13,310 bases of DNA from Spirochaetaceae bacterium. GTDB taxonomy: Bacteria; Spirochaetota; Spirochaetia; Treponematales; Breznakiellaceae. The stretch spans positions 1-13,310 of the forward strand of contig JAIRMO010000221.1 of the NCBI GenBank assembly GCA_031258625.1. The letters are read 5' to 3'. Positions 7,470 to 13,310 of this stretch are shown one piece after another. Within the stretch, counting starts at the first letter, position 1, and every line of letters begins with the position of its first letter. The position numbers and the translations under genes are program-made. A model generated the notes under the pieces. That model saw only the letters and a program-made list of their open reading frames with translations, had not been told where the DNA came from and ran no database searches.

Positions 7470-7498
7470 AAAATACCTAAAAATTCGGTTTAGGTCAA
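7470..7498 (-). promoter_or_regulatory. Promoter of the predicted small RNA, with overlapping palindrome
   Basis: On the - strand TTGACC (7498-7493), a 17-bp spacer and TATTTT (7475-7470) match the sigma-70 consensus at 5/6 and 4/6; the start would be near 7463. An inverted repeat ACCTAAA (7475-7481) / TTTAGGT (7489-7495) with a 7-bp spacer fills the region between the two boxes, as an operator would. A further TTTAGGT half-site lies at 7402-7408. Confidence 0.5.
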
Positions 7499-7511
7499 GG
7501 GATAAAGGCCC

Positions 7512-7538
7512 TAATTATTAATAAAATAGTAATAATTA
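7512..7538. repeat. AT-rich inverted repeat upstream of the small-RNA promoter
   Basis: TAATTATTA (7512-7520) and TAATAATTA (7530-7538) are perfect inverted 9-bp arms with a 9-bp A/T-rich spacer. It sits about 14 bp beyond the -35 box of the leftward promoter, where an UP element or a regulator site could lie. Confidence 0.5.
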
Positions 7539-7603
7539 TGGAAAAAAACGCTTGTTTTTTGAGGCTTTTCCGAAACTTCAATTTTTGGAACCAACGCGGA
7601 TCC

Positions 7604-7617
7604 TGAAACGGGTTTCA
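7604..7617. promoter_or_regulatory. 14-bp operator-like palindrome upstream of rpoN
   Basis: TGAAAC (7604-7609), GG, GTTTCA (7612-7617) is a dyad of perfect 6-bp half-sites. It lies 57 bp upstream of the rpoN -35 box. The shape resembles LacI-family operators, but no regulator gene is in the window, so binding is speculative. Confidence 0.3.
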
Positions 7618-7674
7618 AGATTCAATTACGGGGATCACCACCTTTAAGAAAACACCGAATTATTTTAATGTTTC

Positions 7675-7710
7675 TTGACAAAGATCCTTAAGGGAATAAT
7701 AGTTTATTAT
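7675..7710 (+). promoter_or_regulatory. rpoN promoter
   Basis: A perfect -35 TTGACA (7675-7680), a 17-bp spacer and AATAGT (7698-7703, 4/6 match) predict a start near 7710. The leader would then be only about 15 nt, with the Shine-Dalgarno site almost at the 5' end. This is short but workable. Confidence 0.6.
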
Positions 7711-7724
7711 TGAGGTGTTTAGCC

Positions 7725-9083
7725 GTGCAGCTACAGCGACCCGCTTTCATTCAGGAACAAAAACTCAGAATGAGCCCCCAGTTGTATCAGTCTATCAAGC
7801 TGATGGAACTGCCCATCCTGGATCTCCGGGGGAAAATAGCGGAAGAAATAGAGCGGAACCCCGCCCTGGAGGTTCTAGAGGACAAAACCACGGTTTCTTT
7901 GGACGCCGCCTATACCCCCCGGAAGGAGGAATACGATTATTTTGAGGTTACCTCCGATTCGGGGTATGTCCGCCGGGGTGGGGATGAAGCCGCGGCGGAG
8001 CGGCATAAATTTATCGAAGGCGCCCTTTCCCGGCCCGAAACCCTACAGGAACATTTGCTTTGGCAGCTCCGCCTCCAGCCCATTGACGATACATCCCGCC
8101 AAATCGGGGAACTCCTCATCCAAAACCTGGATAGCGACGGTTTTCACAAGGAACCGGTAGACCTCCTCTTAAGAAACCAGGACCCCCAGCGGATCCGGCG
8201 GGTCTTAAAACTGGTTCAAAGCCTGGACCCTCCGGGAACCTGTACCCGGGATTATCTTGAATCCCTCCGGGTCCAGGCCGCCCTTTTGCCCGATATGCCC
8301 GAGGGGAGTGAGGACATTTTTAATTACCTGGAACTCCTGGAAAAGGGCAAGATCGCGGAGGCCGCCAGGAAAATAAACCGTACCGAAGCGGAGGTCCGGT
8401 TCATCTTTGACCGGATCCGGGAGTTGTCCCCCTTCCCGGGCCGGCAGTTTGCCGGTGAGGATACCCGTTATGTGGTCCCCGACGTGCAGGTCTTAAAAAA
8501 AGAAGGGGAATTTGTTATCGTCCTCAACGATGAGGAGATTCCGGTCCTGGGGATAAACCCCTTTTTTATGAAAATTTCCGATGAAAAAAACGGGGAAAAG
8601 CCGGTCCGGGATTTTGCCCGGGAAAACATCAAAGAGGCCCGCTGGTTTATCCAATCGATCAACCTCAGAAATCATACCCTCCTCAGGGTTTCCCGGGCTA
8701 TTGTGGAATTTCAGCGCTCGTTTTTCGCCTACGGCCCCAAATATATAGCCCCCCTTACCCTAAAGGATATAGCCAAGGAGCTGTCGGTCCACGAAACCAC
8801 GGTTTCCCGTACCGCCAACGGTAAATATATGCAGACCGAATGGGGTATTTTTGAACTCCGGCATTTTTTTACCAACTCCATCAGCGGCTCCGGTTCCGGG
8901 GGGTCCCGGTATTCCAAAGAGGGGGTAAAAGAAACGATCCGGGAGCTGATATCCACGGAGGCCCGGCATTTTTCGGACCAGGAAATCGCCGACCTCCTGT
9001 CCAAACGGGGAATTTCCATTGCCCGGCGTACGGTCTCAAAGTATCGCAGGGAGTTGGATTTGGGTTCATCCTACGGCCGGTGA
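7725..9083 (+). CDS. rpoN: RNA polymerase sigma-54 factor
   Basis: Sigma-54 directs RNA polymerase to -24/-12 promoters that need AAA+ activators to open. The 452-residue product has all regions. Region I is Gln/Leu-rich (QEQKLRMSPQLYQSIKLM, then EIERNPALEV). A core-binding domain follows. The helix-turn-helix segment is around 347-383 (KDIAKELSVHETTVSR, then GIFELRHFF). The C-terminal RpoN box ARRTVSKYRR, which reads the -24 element, is at 433-442. GTG at 7725 is the better start: GAGGTG (7712-7717) lies 7 nt upstream and the protein then begins MQLQRP, close to Region I. The earlier TTG at 7710 lies within that site. The rpoN-hpf order is also common in proteobacteria. I see no clear sigma-54 promoter in this window. 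Confidence 0.96.
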   Translation: MQLQRPAFIQEQKLRMSPQLYQSIKLMELPILDLRGKIAEEIERNPALEVLEDKTTVSLDAAYTPRKEEYDYFEVTSDSGYVRRGGDEAAAERHKFIEGALSRPETLQEHLLWQLRLQPIDDTSRQIGELLIQNLDSDGFHKEPVDLLLRNQDPQRIRRVLKLVQSLDPPGTCTRDYLESLRVQAALLPDMPEGSEDIFNYLELLEKGKIAEAARKINRTEAEVRFIFDRIRELSPFPGRQFAGEDTRYVVPDVQVLKKEGEFVIVLNDEEIPVLGINPFFMKISDEKNGEKPVRDFARENIKEARWFIQSINLRNHTLLRVSRAIVEFQRSFFAYGPKYIAPLTLKDIAKELSVHETTVSRTANGKYMQTEWGIFELRHFFTNSISGSGSGGSRYSKEGVKETIRELISTEARHFSDQEIADLLSKRGISIARRTVSKYRRELDLGSSYGR

Positions 9084-9100
9084 GCCGGATAATTTCCGCT

Positions 9101-9145
9101 AAGGAAGCGCTGATTTATTCAATCGAGAATAAATCAGCGCTCCTT
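9101..9145 (+). terminator. Strong hairpin downstream of rpoN
   Basis: AGCGCTGATTTATTC (9106-9120) and its exact complement (9127-9141) form a 15-bp stem with a 6-nt loop, extended by four more pairs beyond a bulged A. The downstream sequence has only TTT directly after it, with T6 nine bases later. It may terminate rpoN, or be two abutting ends of a repeat element; the long perfect stem is more than a terminator needs. Confidence 0.5.
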
Positions 9146-9153
9146 TAATGTGG

Positions 9154-9230
9154 TTTTTTCGCAGTTTTTCGTAGAAAAACGAGAAAAATAATAGGGCAAC
9201 GATGGTCAGCGTCAAGTTAATCAGCGTTGC
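9154..9230. repeat. Two further inverted repeats in the rpoN-hpf spacer
   Basis: GTTTTTC/GAAAAAC (9154-9160 and 9164-9170, 3-nt loop) is followed by TAGGGCAACG and its complement CGTTGCCCTA, separated by 23 nt. With the hairpin at 9106-9141 these make three consecutive stems in about 130 bp. Inside the last loop the 7-mer TCAGCGT occurs as a direct repeat. No protein-coding signal is convincing here. Confidence 0.5.
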
Positions 9231-9344
9231 CCTAAAAGACCGGTGAGGCGGCCAGCGGGGCTTCCGAACAGGTCTAGCGCATAAAACACACAGCGGCTTT
9301 TTCAAAATTTGACTTTGAGAAAAGCCATCCATGAGGAGGTTACT

Positions 9345-9635
9345 ATGAATTTTGATGTCAAGGCAGTCCATTTTACTTTACGGGAGGATACGAAGGAGTA
9401 TCTGGCCCGAAAAATAGGCCGAATTCATAACGCGGAAAACATGATCATCGATCTGAAATTCACCTTTACCAAGGACAAGGACTTTACCGCCGAAACTACG
9501 GTTAACTTCCGCTGGGGTGTTTCGGTACATTTAAAGGAACATGATTTTGATCTTAATCCGGCAATCGATAAACTTATCGATAAACTGGAAGCAAAAATCA
9601 TAAAGGAGAAAGAAAAGGTTAAGGAAAAGCGGTAA
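9345..9635 (+). CDS. hpf: Short ribosome hibernation promoting factor (HPF/YfiA family)
   Basis: This 96-residue protein has the single beta-alpha-beta-beta-beta-alpha domain of the S30AE/HPF family. It binds in the mRNA/tRNA channel of the 30S subunit and stabilises idle ribosomes in stationary phase. The N-terminus MNFDVKAVHFTLREDTKEYLARKI, the central strands around the VSVHLKEHDFDLNPAIDKLIDKL segment and a Lys/Glu-rich tail fit short HPF; the long-form C-terminal dimerisation domain is absent. ATG at 9345 is chosen because GAGGAGGT (9333-9340) lies just upstream; a longer frame to 9309 would read through that site. It follows rpoN in the same direction after 261 bp. No clear promoter of its own was found. 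Confidence 0.87.
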   Translation: MNFDVKAVHFTLREDTKEYLARKIGRIHNAENMIIDLKFTFTKDKDFTAETTVNFRWGVSVHLKEHDFDLNPAIDKLIDKLEAKIIKEKEKVKEKR

Positions 9636-9658
9636 TTCAAAGTTTAAACAGGTTTTTC

Positions 9659-11626
9659 TCAAGGTGAATAGTCCGGTTCGGCGGCTTCGGCGGCGAGGGA
9701 TATGCCGGTGTCGGTTTTGCCGTAGGCATCCGGGCCGGTGTCCCCCCGGGTCAGGCGTCTCCGGGCCGCCTCCTGGTCCTCCAGGGCCAGCTTCGCCGCG
9801 GCCCGGACCGCCCTGGCTGCGGGGGGGCTGATCCCGCAACGCTCCGCCAGGTCCTCCGGCGGGGCGGCGGCTATGGCGGAGAGGGTTCGGTAGGCCTTCA
9901 TGACGGCGGCGGCCCGTTTGGGGCCTATGCCCTCCACCGATTCCAGTACGGGGAAAAAAAGGTCCTTGGACCGGAGCCGCTGGTTAAAGGAGGTGGCAAA
10001 CCGGTGGGTCTCGTCCCGGACAAACTGGAGTACCTTGAGGGCCTCGGAGCGTTTTGAAAGCCGTACCGGCTGCCGGGCGTGGGGGAGCCAGAGTTCCTCG
10101 TCCCGTTTTGCCAGGCCCACCACGTCGCTGTCCATGCCCAGCTCCTTAAAGACCCCCTGGGCGGCGTTTACCTGGCCGATGCCCCCGTCGATGAGGACCA
10201 GGTCGGGCAGCTCCTTCCCCTCCCGGATGAGCCGGCTGTACCGGCGCCGGACCGCTTCCCGCATGGCCGCAAAATCGTCCACCATCCCCACCACGGTACG
10301 GAGCTTGAAGTACCGGTAGTTTTTCCGGTCCGGGACCCCGTTTTTAAAGGAAATCAGGGAGGCCACGGGGTGTTTTCCGTCCAACTGGGCAATATCAAAG
10401 CCCTCGATCCGCTCGGGCCGGGTCTTGAGCCCCAGGGCCCGGACAAGCTCGTCCAGGGCGGGCCCCGCCCCCCGCTCCTTGAGCCGCTGCCGGAGGTCCT
10501 CCCGGGCGTTTTGCCGGGCCATGGCCAGGATGGCCCGGTGGCGGCGGTCCTCCTCGGGGCTGTTTTCCCCGGGGAAGTACAATTCCGGCTTACGGCCGAA
10601 TTGACCGGTGAACCACCGGTCAAGGCCGGAAAAATCCCGGCTTTCCCCGGCCAGATAGATCCGGGGCGGGGGGGGGCGATCCGGGACATAGTAGGCGGCG
10701 ATAAAGGTCTCCAGGGATTCCTCCTCCTCCGCGGCGGAACGGGTCCGGAACAGTTCCCGGCCGGTCATCTTCCCCCCCCGCATGGAGAAGACCGTAAAGG
10801 TGGTAAAGACCCCTTCGGTGGCCCAGGCGATATAATCCCTGCCCTCGCCGTCAAAGTCCACCACGGCACTTTCCGCGGAAAGCTCCCCAATGGCGGTAAC
10901 GGCGTCCCGGAGCCGGATCGCCCGCTCAAACCGCTGTTCCCCCGCGGCCCGGTGCATCGCTTCGGTAAGCTCCATGATGAGGGATTCGGTTTCCCCGGCG
11001 AGGAGTTTTTCTACCCGTTCCACATGGAGGCCATAGGCCGCGGCGTCGATCTTGCCGCAGCAGGGGGCCTCGCACCGGCCGATATGGTAGTACATGCAGG
11101 GGGTGTCCCGCTTCCGAAAGGGCCCCCCCCTGCTGTTCCGGGAAGAACCGCATTTCCGCAGGGGAAACAGTTTGTCGATAAGATCCAGCATGGTATCCAC
11201 CGCGGTTATATTGGGGAAGGGGCCGAAATAACGGGAGCCGTCCTCCAGAATGTGGCGGGTCCTGAAGATCCGGGGGAACTCCTCGGCGGTGATCCGGATC
11301 ACGGGGTATGTTTTTCCGTCCTTCAGGTTGATATTGTACTTGGGGCCGTGCTGTTTGATCAGGGTGTTTTCCAGGAGCAGGGCTTCGTATTCGTTGGCGG
11401 TGATGATCGTTTCTATGGATTCGACATGGGCGACCAGGGTGGCGGTTTTGATGTCCTTGGCGCCGGAAAAGTAAGAAACCAGCCGGTTCCGCAGGACCCG
11501 GGCCTTTCCCACATAGATGATCCGGTTTTCCCGGTCCCGCATGATATACACCCCCGGCTCCAAAGGGGCGTCATGGGCAAGGGCTTTTAATGAAAGGATA
11601 TTTTCAGGGGGCCCTTTTGTATTCAT
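9659..11626 (-). CDS. uvrC: UvrABC excinuclease subunit C
   Basis: UvrC makes both incisions in nucleotide excision repair after recruitment by UvrB. The 655 residues show a GIY-YIG nuclease (GVYIM at 25-29, YVGKA at 38-42). Four cysteines (159, 177, 185, 189) are spaced like the Fe-S ligands of E. coli UvrC. An UVR motif FERAIRLRD (233-241) contacts UvrB. The RNase H-like nuclease has Asp411 (GFDIAQ), Asp480 (LIDGG) and His541 (DETHRFA), and tandem HhH follows at about 558-613. A tail of about 40 residues after the HhH makes it longer than usual (about 600). ATG at 11626 has GGTGG close upstream; GTG at 11632 adds two residues. It follows pyrI by 25 nt. A run of nine C on the coding strand (plus strand 10668-10676) encodes a Pro stretch. 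Confidence 0.96.
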   Translation of the reverse strand: MNTKGPPENILSLKALAHDAPLEPGVYIMRDRENRIIYVGKARVLRNRLVSYFSGAKDIKTATLVAHVESIETIITANEYEALLLENTLIKQHGPKYNINLKDGKTYPVIRITAEEFPRIFRTRHILEDGSRYFGPFPNITAVDTMLDLIDKLFPLRKCGSSRNSRGGPFRKRDTPCMYYHIGRCEAPCCGKIDAAAYGLHVERVEKLLAGETESLIMELTEAMHRAAGEQRFERAIRLRDAVTAIGELSAESAVVDFDGEGRDYIAWATEGVFTTFTVFSMRGGKMTGRELFRTRSAAEEEESLETFIAAYYVPDRPPPPRIYLAGESRDFSGLDRWFTGQFGRKPELYFPGENSPEEDRRHRAILAMARQNAREDLRQRLKERGAGPALDELVRALGLKTRPERIEGFDIAQLDGKHPVASLISFKNGVPDRKNYRYFKLRTVVGMVDDFAAMREAVRRRYSRLIREGKELPDLVLIDGGIGQVNAAQGVFKELGMDSDVVGLAKRDEELWLPHARQPVRLSKRSEALKVLQFVRDETHRFATSFNQRLRSKDLFFPVLESVEGIGPKRAAAVMKAYRTLSAIAAAPPEDLAERCGISPPAARAVRAAAKLALEDQEAARRRLTRGDTGPDAYGKTDTGISLAAEAAEPDYSP

Positions 11627-11651
11627 ATCCACCGTTCATGAGCAATTCCCG

Positions 11652-12086
11652 CTAACGGAAATCCCCGGCGGAGCGGATCTCGTCGCAGTATTCGCAGCGA
11701 TAGGTACGCTCTTCGGGGTTTTCCAGGTGAAAGATGTGGGGGACATAGGTCTCGGTAGAGGTGATACACCGGGGATTTTTACAGATCAGGATGTCTTCCA
11801 CCCGTTCCGGAAGCTGGAGTTTGATCTTCCGGGTGATTTTTTCATTTTCGATGATATTCACCGTAATATTGGGATCGATAAGGCCGAGGACATCCAAATT
11901 TATGGTGATGGTGTTGTCGATCTTGATGATGTCCTTGCGGCCCATGTGTTCGGAGCTGGCGTTTACCACAAAGGCCACCGTATAGGGGGCCTTACTGAGG
12001 CCGAGCCAGTTGAAGACCCGGAGCCCCAGACCCGCTTTAATATGATCGATGACGATCCCGTTTTTTATTTCGGCGATATTTAACAT
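11652..12086 (-). CDS. pyrI: Aspartate carbamoyltransferase regulatory subunit
   Basis: PyrI binds CTP/ATP and assembles with PyrB trimers into allosteric aspartate transcarbamoylase. The 144-residue product has the N-terminal nucleotide-binding domain ([15 protein letters not shown]) and a C-terminal zinc domain with Cys102, Cys107, Cys131 and Cys134, matching the CxxxxC...CxxC pattern of E. coli PyrI (109, 114, 138, 141). Zinc holds it to PyrB. ATG at 12086 lies inside the end of pyrB (7-nt overlap) after a G-rich ribosome binding site, so the subunits are probably co-translated at matched levels. Its presence implies CTP feedback control here. Confidence 0.95.
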   Translation of the reverse strand: MLNIAEIKNGIVIDHIKAGLGLRVFNWLGLSKAPYTVAFVVNASSEHMGRKDIIKIDNTITINLDVLGLIDPNITVNIIENEKITRKIKLQLPERVEDILICKNPRCITSTETYVPHIFHLENPEERTYRCEYCDEIRSAGDFR

Positions 12087-13009
12087 GGAACCACCCCCAG
12101 GATCGACGCGATGAGGGCCATCCGGACGTACATACCGTATTTTGCCTGTTTAAAATAGACCGCCCGGGGGTCCCGGTCAACCTCCCGGTCGATCTCGTTT
12201 ACCCGGGGCAGGGGATGGAGGACGAGCAGGGAGGGCCGGGCCAGTTCCATCTTTTCCGCATTGAGGACGTAACTGTCCTTGAGGCGTATATAGTCCTCCT
12301 CGTTAAAAAACCGCTCCCGTTGTACCCTGGTCATGTACAGTACATCCAGCTCCGGCATTACCTCCTCAAGACGGTCGGCCTCGGCATATACAATCCCCTC
12401 TTTTTCCAGAATTTCCCGGGTGATATAGCCGGGGACCCGCAGTTCCGGGGGGGAAATAAAGACCATCCTGATATGGGGGTAACGGGCCAGGGCTTTTGCC
12501 AGGGAATGGACGGTACGGCCGAACTTGAGGTCCCCGCAGAAGCCCACGGTGATGTCCCGGACAGCCCCCCGGAGGCGCTTGATGGTCAGCAGGTCCGTCA
12601 GGGTTTGGGTGGGATGGTGGTGTCCGCCGTCTCCGGCGTTGATCACCGGCGCCTCCGCGTACCGGGAGGCGAGGAGGGCGGCCCCTTCCTTGGGATTCCG
12701 CATGACCAGGATGTCGGCATAACAGGACACGGTTTTTACCGTATCCGCCAGGCTCTCCCCCTTGGCCGCGGAGGAGGAACCGGGTTCGGCGAACCCCAGG
12801 CAGCTCCCCCCCAGGCGCAGCATGGCGGCCTCGAAACTCAGACGGGTCCGGGTGCTGGGCTCAAAAAAAAGGGTGGCCAGAACCTTTCCCCGGCAATAAT
12901 CCCGGACCCGGTCCTGTCGGGCCTCGATGTCTTCGGCCAGGCGGAAAAGTTCCTCCAGCTCGTCAAGGGTAAAATCACCCGGTTCTATGAGATGCCTGCC
13001 TGTGAGCAT
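12080..13009 (-). CDS. pyrB: Aspartate carbamoyltransferase catalytic subunit
   Basis: PyrB condenses carbamoyl phosphate with aspartate, the committed step of pyrimidine synthesis. The 309-residue protein has the carbamoyl-phosphate motif STRTR at 52-56, the 80s loop with Ser80 and Lys83 in SAAKGES, Arg104 in MRNP, His132 in HPTQ (132-135), Arg228 in MTRVQRER and the HPLPR loop at 265-269. All the catalytic residues known from E. coli PyrB have counterparts. Length is normal (about 305-310). ATG at 13009 follows GGAGGG (13018-13013). First gene of pyrB-pyrI-uvrC. Confidence 0.96.
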   Translation of the reverse strand: MLTGRHLIEPGDFTLDELEELFRLAEDIEARQDRVRDYCRGKVLATLFFEPSTRTRLSFEAAMLRLGGSCLGFAEPGSSSAAKGESLADTVKTVSCYADILVMRNPKEGAALLASRYAEAPVINAGDGGHHHPTQTLTDLLTIKRLRGAVRDITVGFCGDLKFGRTVHSLAKALARYPHIRMVFISPPELRVPGYITREILEKEGIVYAEADRLEEVMPELDVLYMTRVQRERFFNEEDYIRLKDSYVLNAEKMELARPSLLVLHPLPRVNEIDREVDRDPRAVYFKQAKYGMYVRMALIASILGVVPC

Positions 13010-13024
13010 GGTCCCTCCACTCCC

Positions 13025-13061
13025 TTATTAAATTTTATCATAAAGGGGCGCGCCCTGACAA
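13025..13061 (-). promoter_or_regulatory. pyrB promoter with palindromic spacer
   Basis: On the - strand TTGTCA (13061-13056), an 18-bp spacer and TAAAAT (13037-13032) each match the sigma-70 consensus at 5/6. The start would be near 13025, leaving a leader of about 15 nt, too short for a pyrBI-type attenuator. The spacer contains the perfect palindrome GGGCGCGCCC (13046-13055). Confidence 0.65.
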
Positions 13062-13106
13062 GGGAAAATGAGGATACCCAGCAATTCAAAATTTAAATAG
13101 GCATAA

Positions 13107-13234
13107 AGAGAAAAGACGCCTAAAAGAACTTCCGGGGGTCCTGTCGGCCGGGCAAAAATCGGTTCCCCCCCGTGGGTCCCCCCCCTATTTTCCCGCCGCC
13201 ACCCCAGGTTAACTTTTTTGGGCGTCTTTTCTCT
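13107..13234. repeat. 128-bp near-continuous imperfect palindrome
   Basis: Perfect 14-bp ends AGAGAAAAGACGCC (13107-13120) and GGCGTCTTTTCTCT (13221-13234) enclose further complementary blocks in nested order: TAAAAG with CTTTTT, GGGG with CCCC, and CGGGCAAAAAT with TATTTTCCCG. C7 (13165-13171) and C8 (13178-13185) runs lie at the centre. It could be a MITE-like or REP-like repeat or a long hairpin RNA. No clear target-site duplication flanks it and neither strand ends in a clean terminator T-run. Confidence 0.6.
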
Positions 13235-13274
13235 CCGAAAAAAAGTAAAAATTGCTGCAAAAAAAGGGAACGTT

Positions 13275-13310
13275 ATGGTAAAAAATGACCAAATGGTTGC
13301 CGTATTGAAT
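13275..13310 (+). CDS. Start of a + strand gene leaving the window
   Basis: ATG at 13275 follows AAGGGAA with suitable spacing and opens 12 codons (MVKNDQMVAVLN) without a stop up to the window end. Too short to identify. I found no convincing promoter between the long palindrome and this start. Confidence 0.4.
   Translation, partial: MVKNDQMVAVLN

Noticed and set aside
7356..7700. 6S RNA, tRNA or CRISPR array in the rpoN upstream gap
   Set aside because: No long interrupted hairpin typical of 6S RNA, no cloverleaf and no regularly spaced direct repeats could be made out.
9099..9371. 90-codon - strand frame with a hydrophobic segment, overlapping the start of hpf
   Set aside because: It runs through three hairpins and the hpf ribosome binding site, has no good site of its own and no family I know. 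It is better explained as a frame in a repeat, and is kept only as a finding about the repeat.
10079..11590. 503-codon open frame on the + strand opposite uvrC
   Set aside because: It lies antisense to a gene with complete family motifs, its translation is low-complexity Gly/Pro-rich with no recognisable domain, and no ribosome binding site supports it. It is a by-product of GC-rich codon use.
13026..13234. pyrBI attenuator leader
   Set aside because: The best promoter starts transcription about 15 nt before pyrB, and the long palindrome lies upstream of that promoter, so it is not in the predicted leader.

Overview
The window is a stretch of bacterial chromosome with GC-rich coding DNA (many GGG/CCC/CCGG runs) and distinctly AT-rich intergenic gaps. 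Gene content and style (purMNHD, separate pyrB and pyrI, a sigma-54 gene followed by a short ribosome hibernation factor, uvrC) would fit a moderate-GC spirochaete such as a termite-gut-type Treponema. That assignment is inference from gene style, not proof; no rRNA or other phylogenetic marker is present.

Layout, left to right. (1) Positions 3-194 hold the C-terminal end of an integrase-core transposase entering from the left edge. (2) Positions 355-5056 are a tight + strand purine operon, purM-purN-purH-purD, with two overlaps and an 11-nt gap. It covers AIR synthetase, GAR transformylase, the bifunctional AICAR transformylase/IMP cyclohydrolase and GAR ligase. (3) On the - strand, 7117 down to 5088, an alpha/beta-hydrolase esterase with an N-terminal Ig-like region is coupled by an ATGA overlap to a PHP-domain metallophosphoesterase. 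A good promoter lies at 7161-7189. (4) Positions 7190-7724 are gene-free. They hold a likely leftward small RNA (promoter 7470-7498, intrinsic terminator 7311-7355, about 150 nt), several operator-like palindromes, and the rpoN promoter. (5) On the + strand come rpoN (sigma-54) and hpf, separated by a 261-bp spacer packed with hairpins. (6) On the - strand, pyrB-pyrI-uvrC form a likely operon, with a strong promoter at 13032-13061 whose spacer contains a perfect 10-bp palindrome. (7) Positions 13107-13234 form an almost full-length 128-bp imperfect palindrome, followed by the start of a + strand gene that leaves the window.

Functionally the region is mostly housekeeping: purine synthesis, the first committed step of pyrimidine synthesis with its allosteric subunit, excision repair, an alternative sigma factor and a ribosome hibernation factor. 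The least ordinary parts are noncoding. One is the predicted small RNA, whose terminator loop carries an 11-nt match to the conserved 3' end of 16S rRNA (the anti-Shine-Dalgarno region). Others are the long palindrome near pyrB and the hairpin cluster between rpoN and hpf. The coupled esterase/PHP pair is the least understood coding unit.
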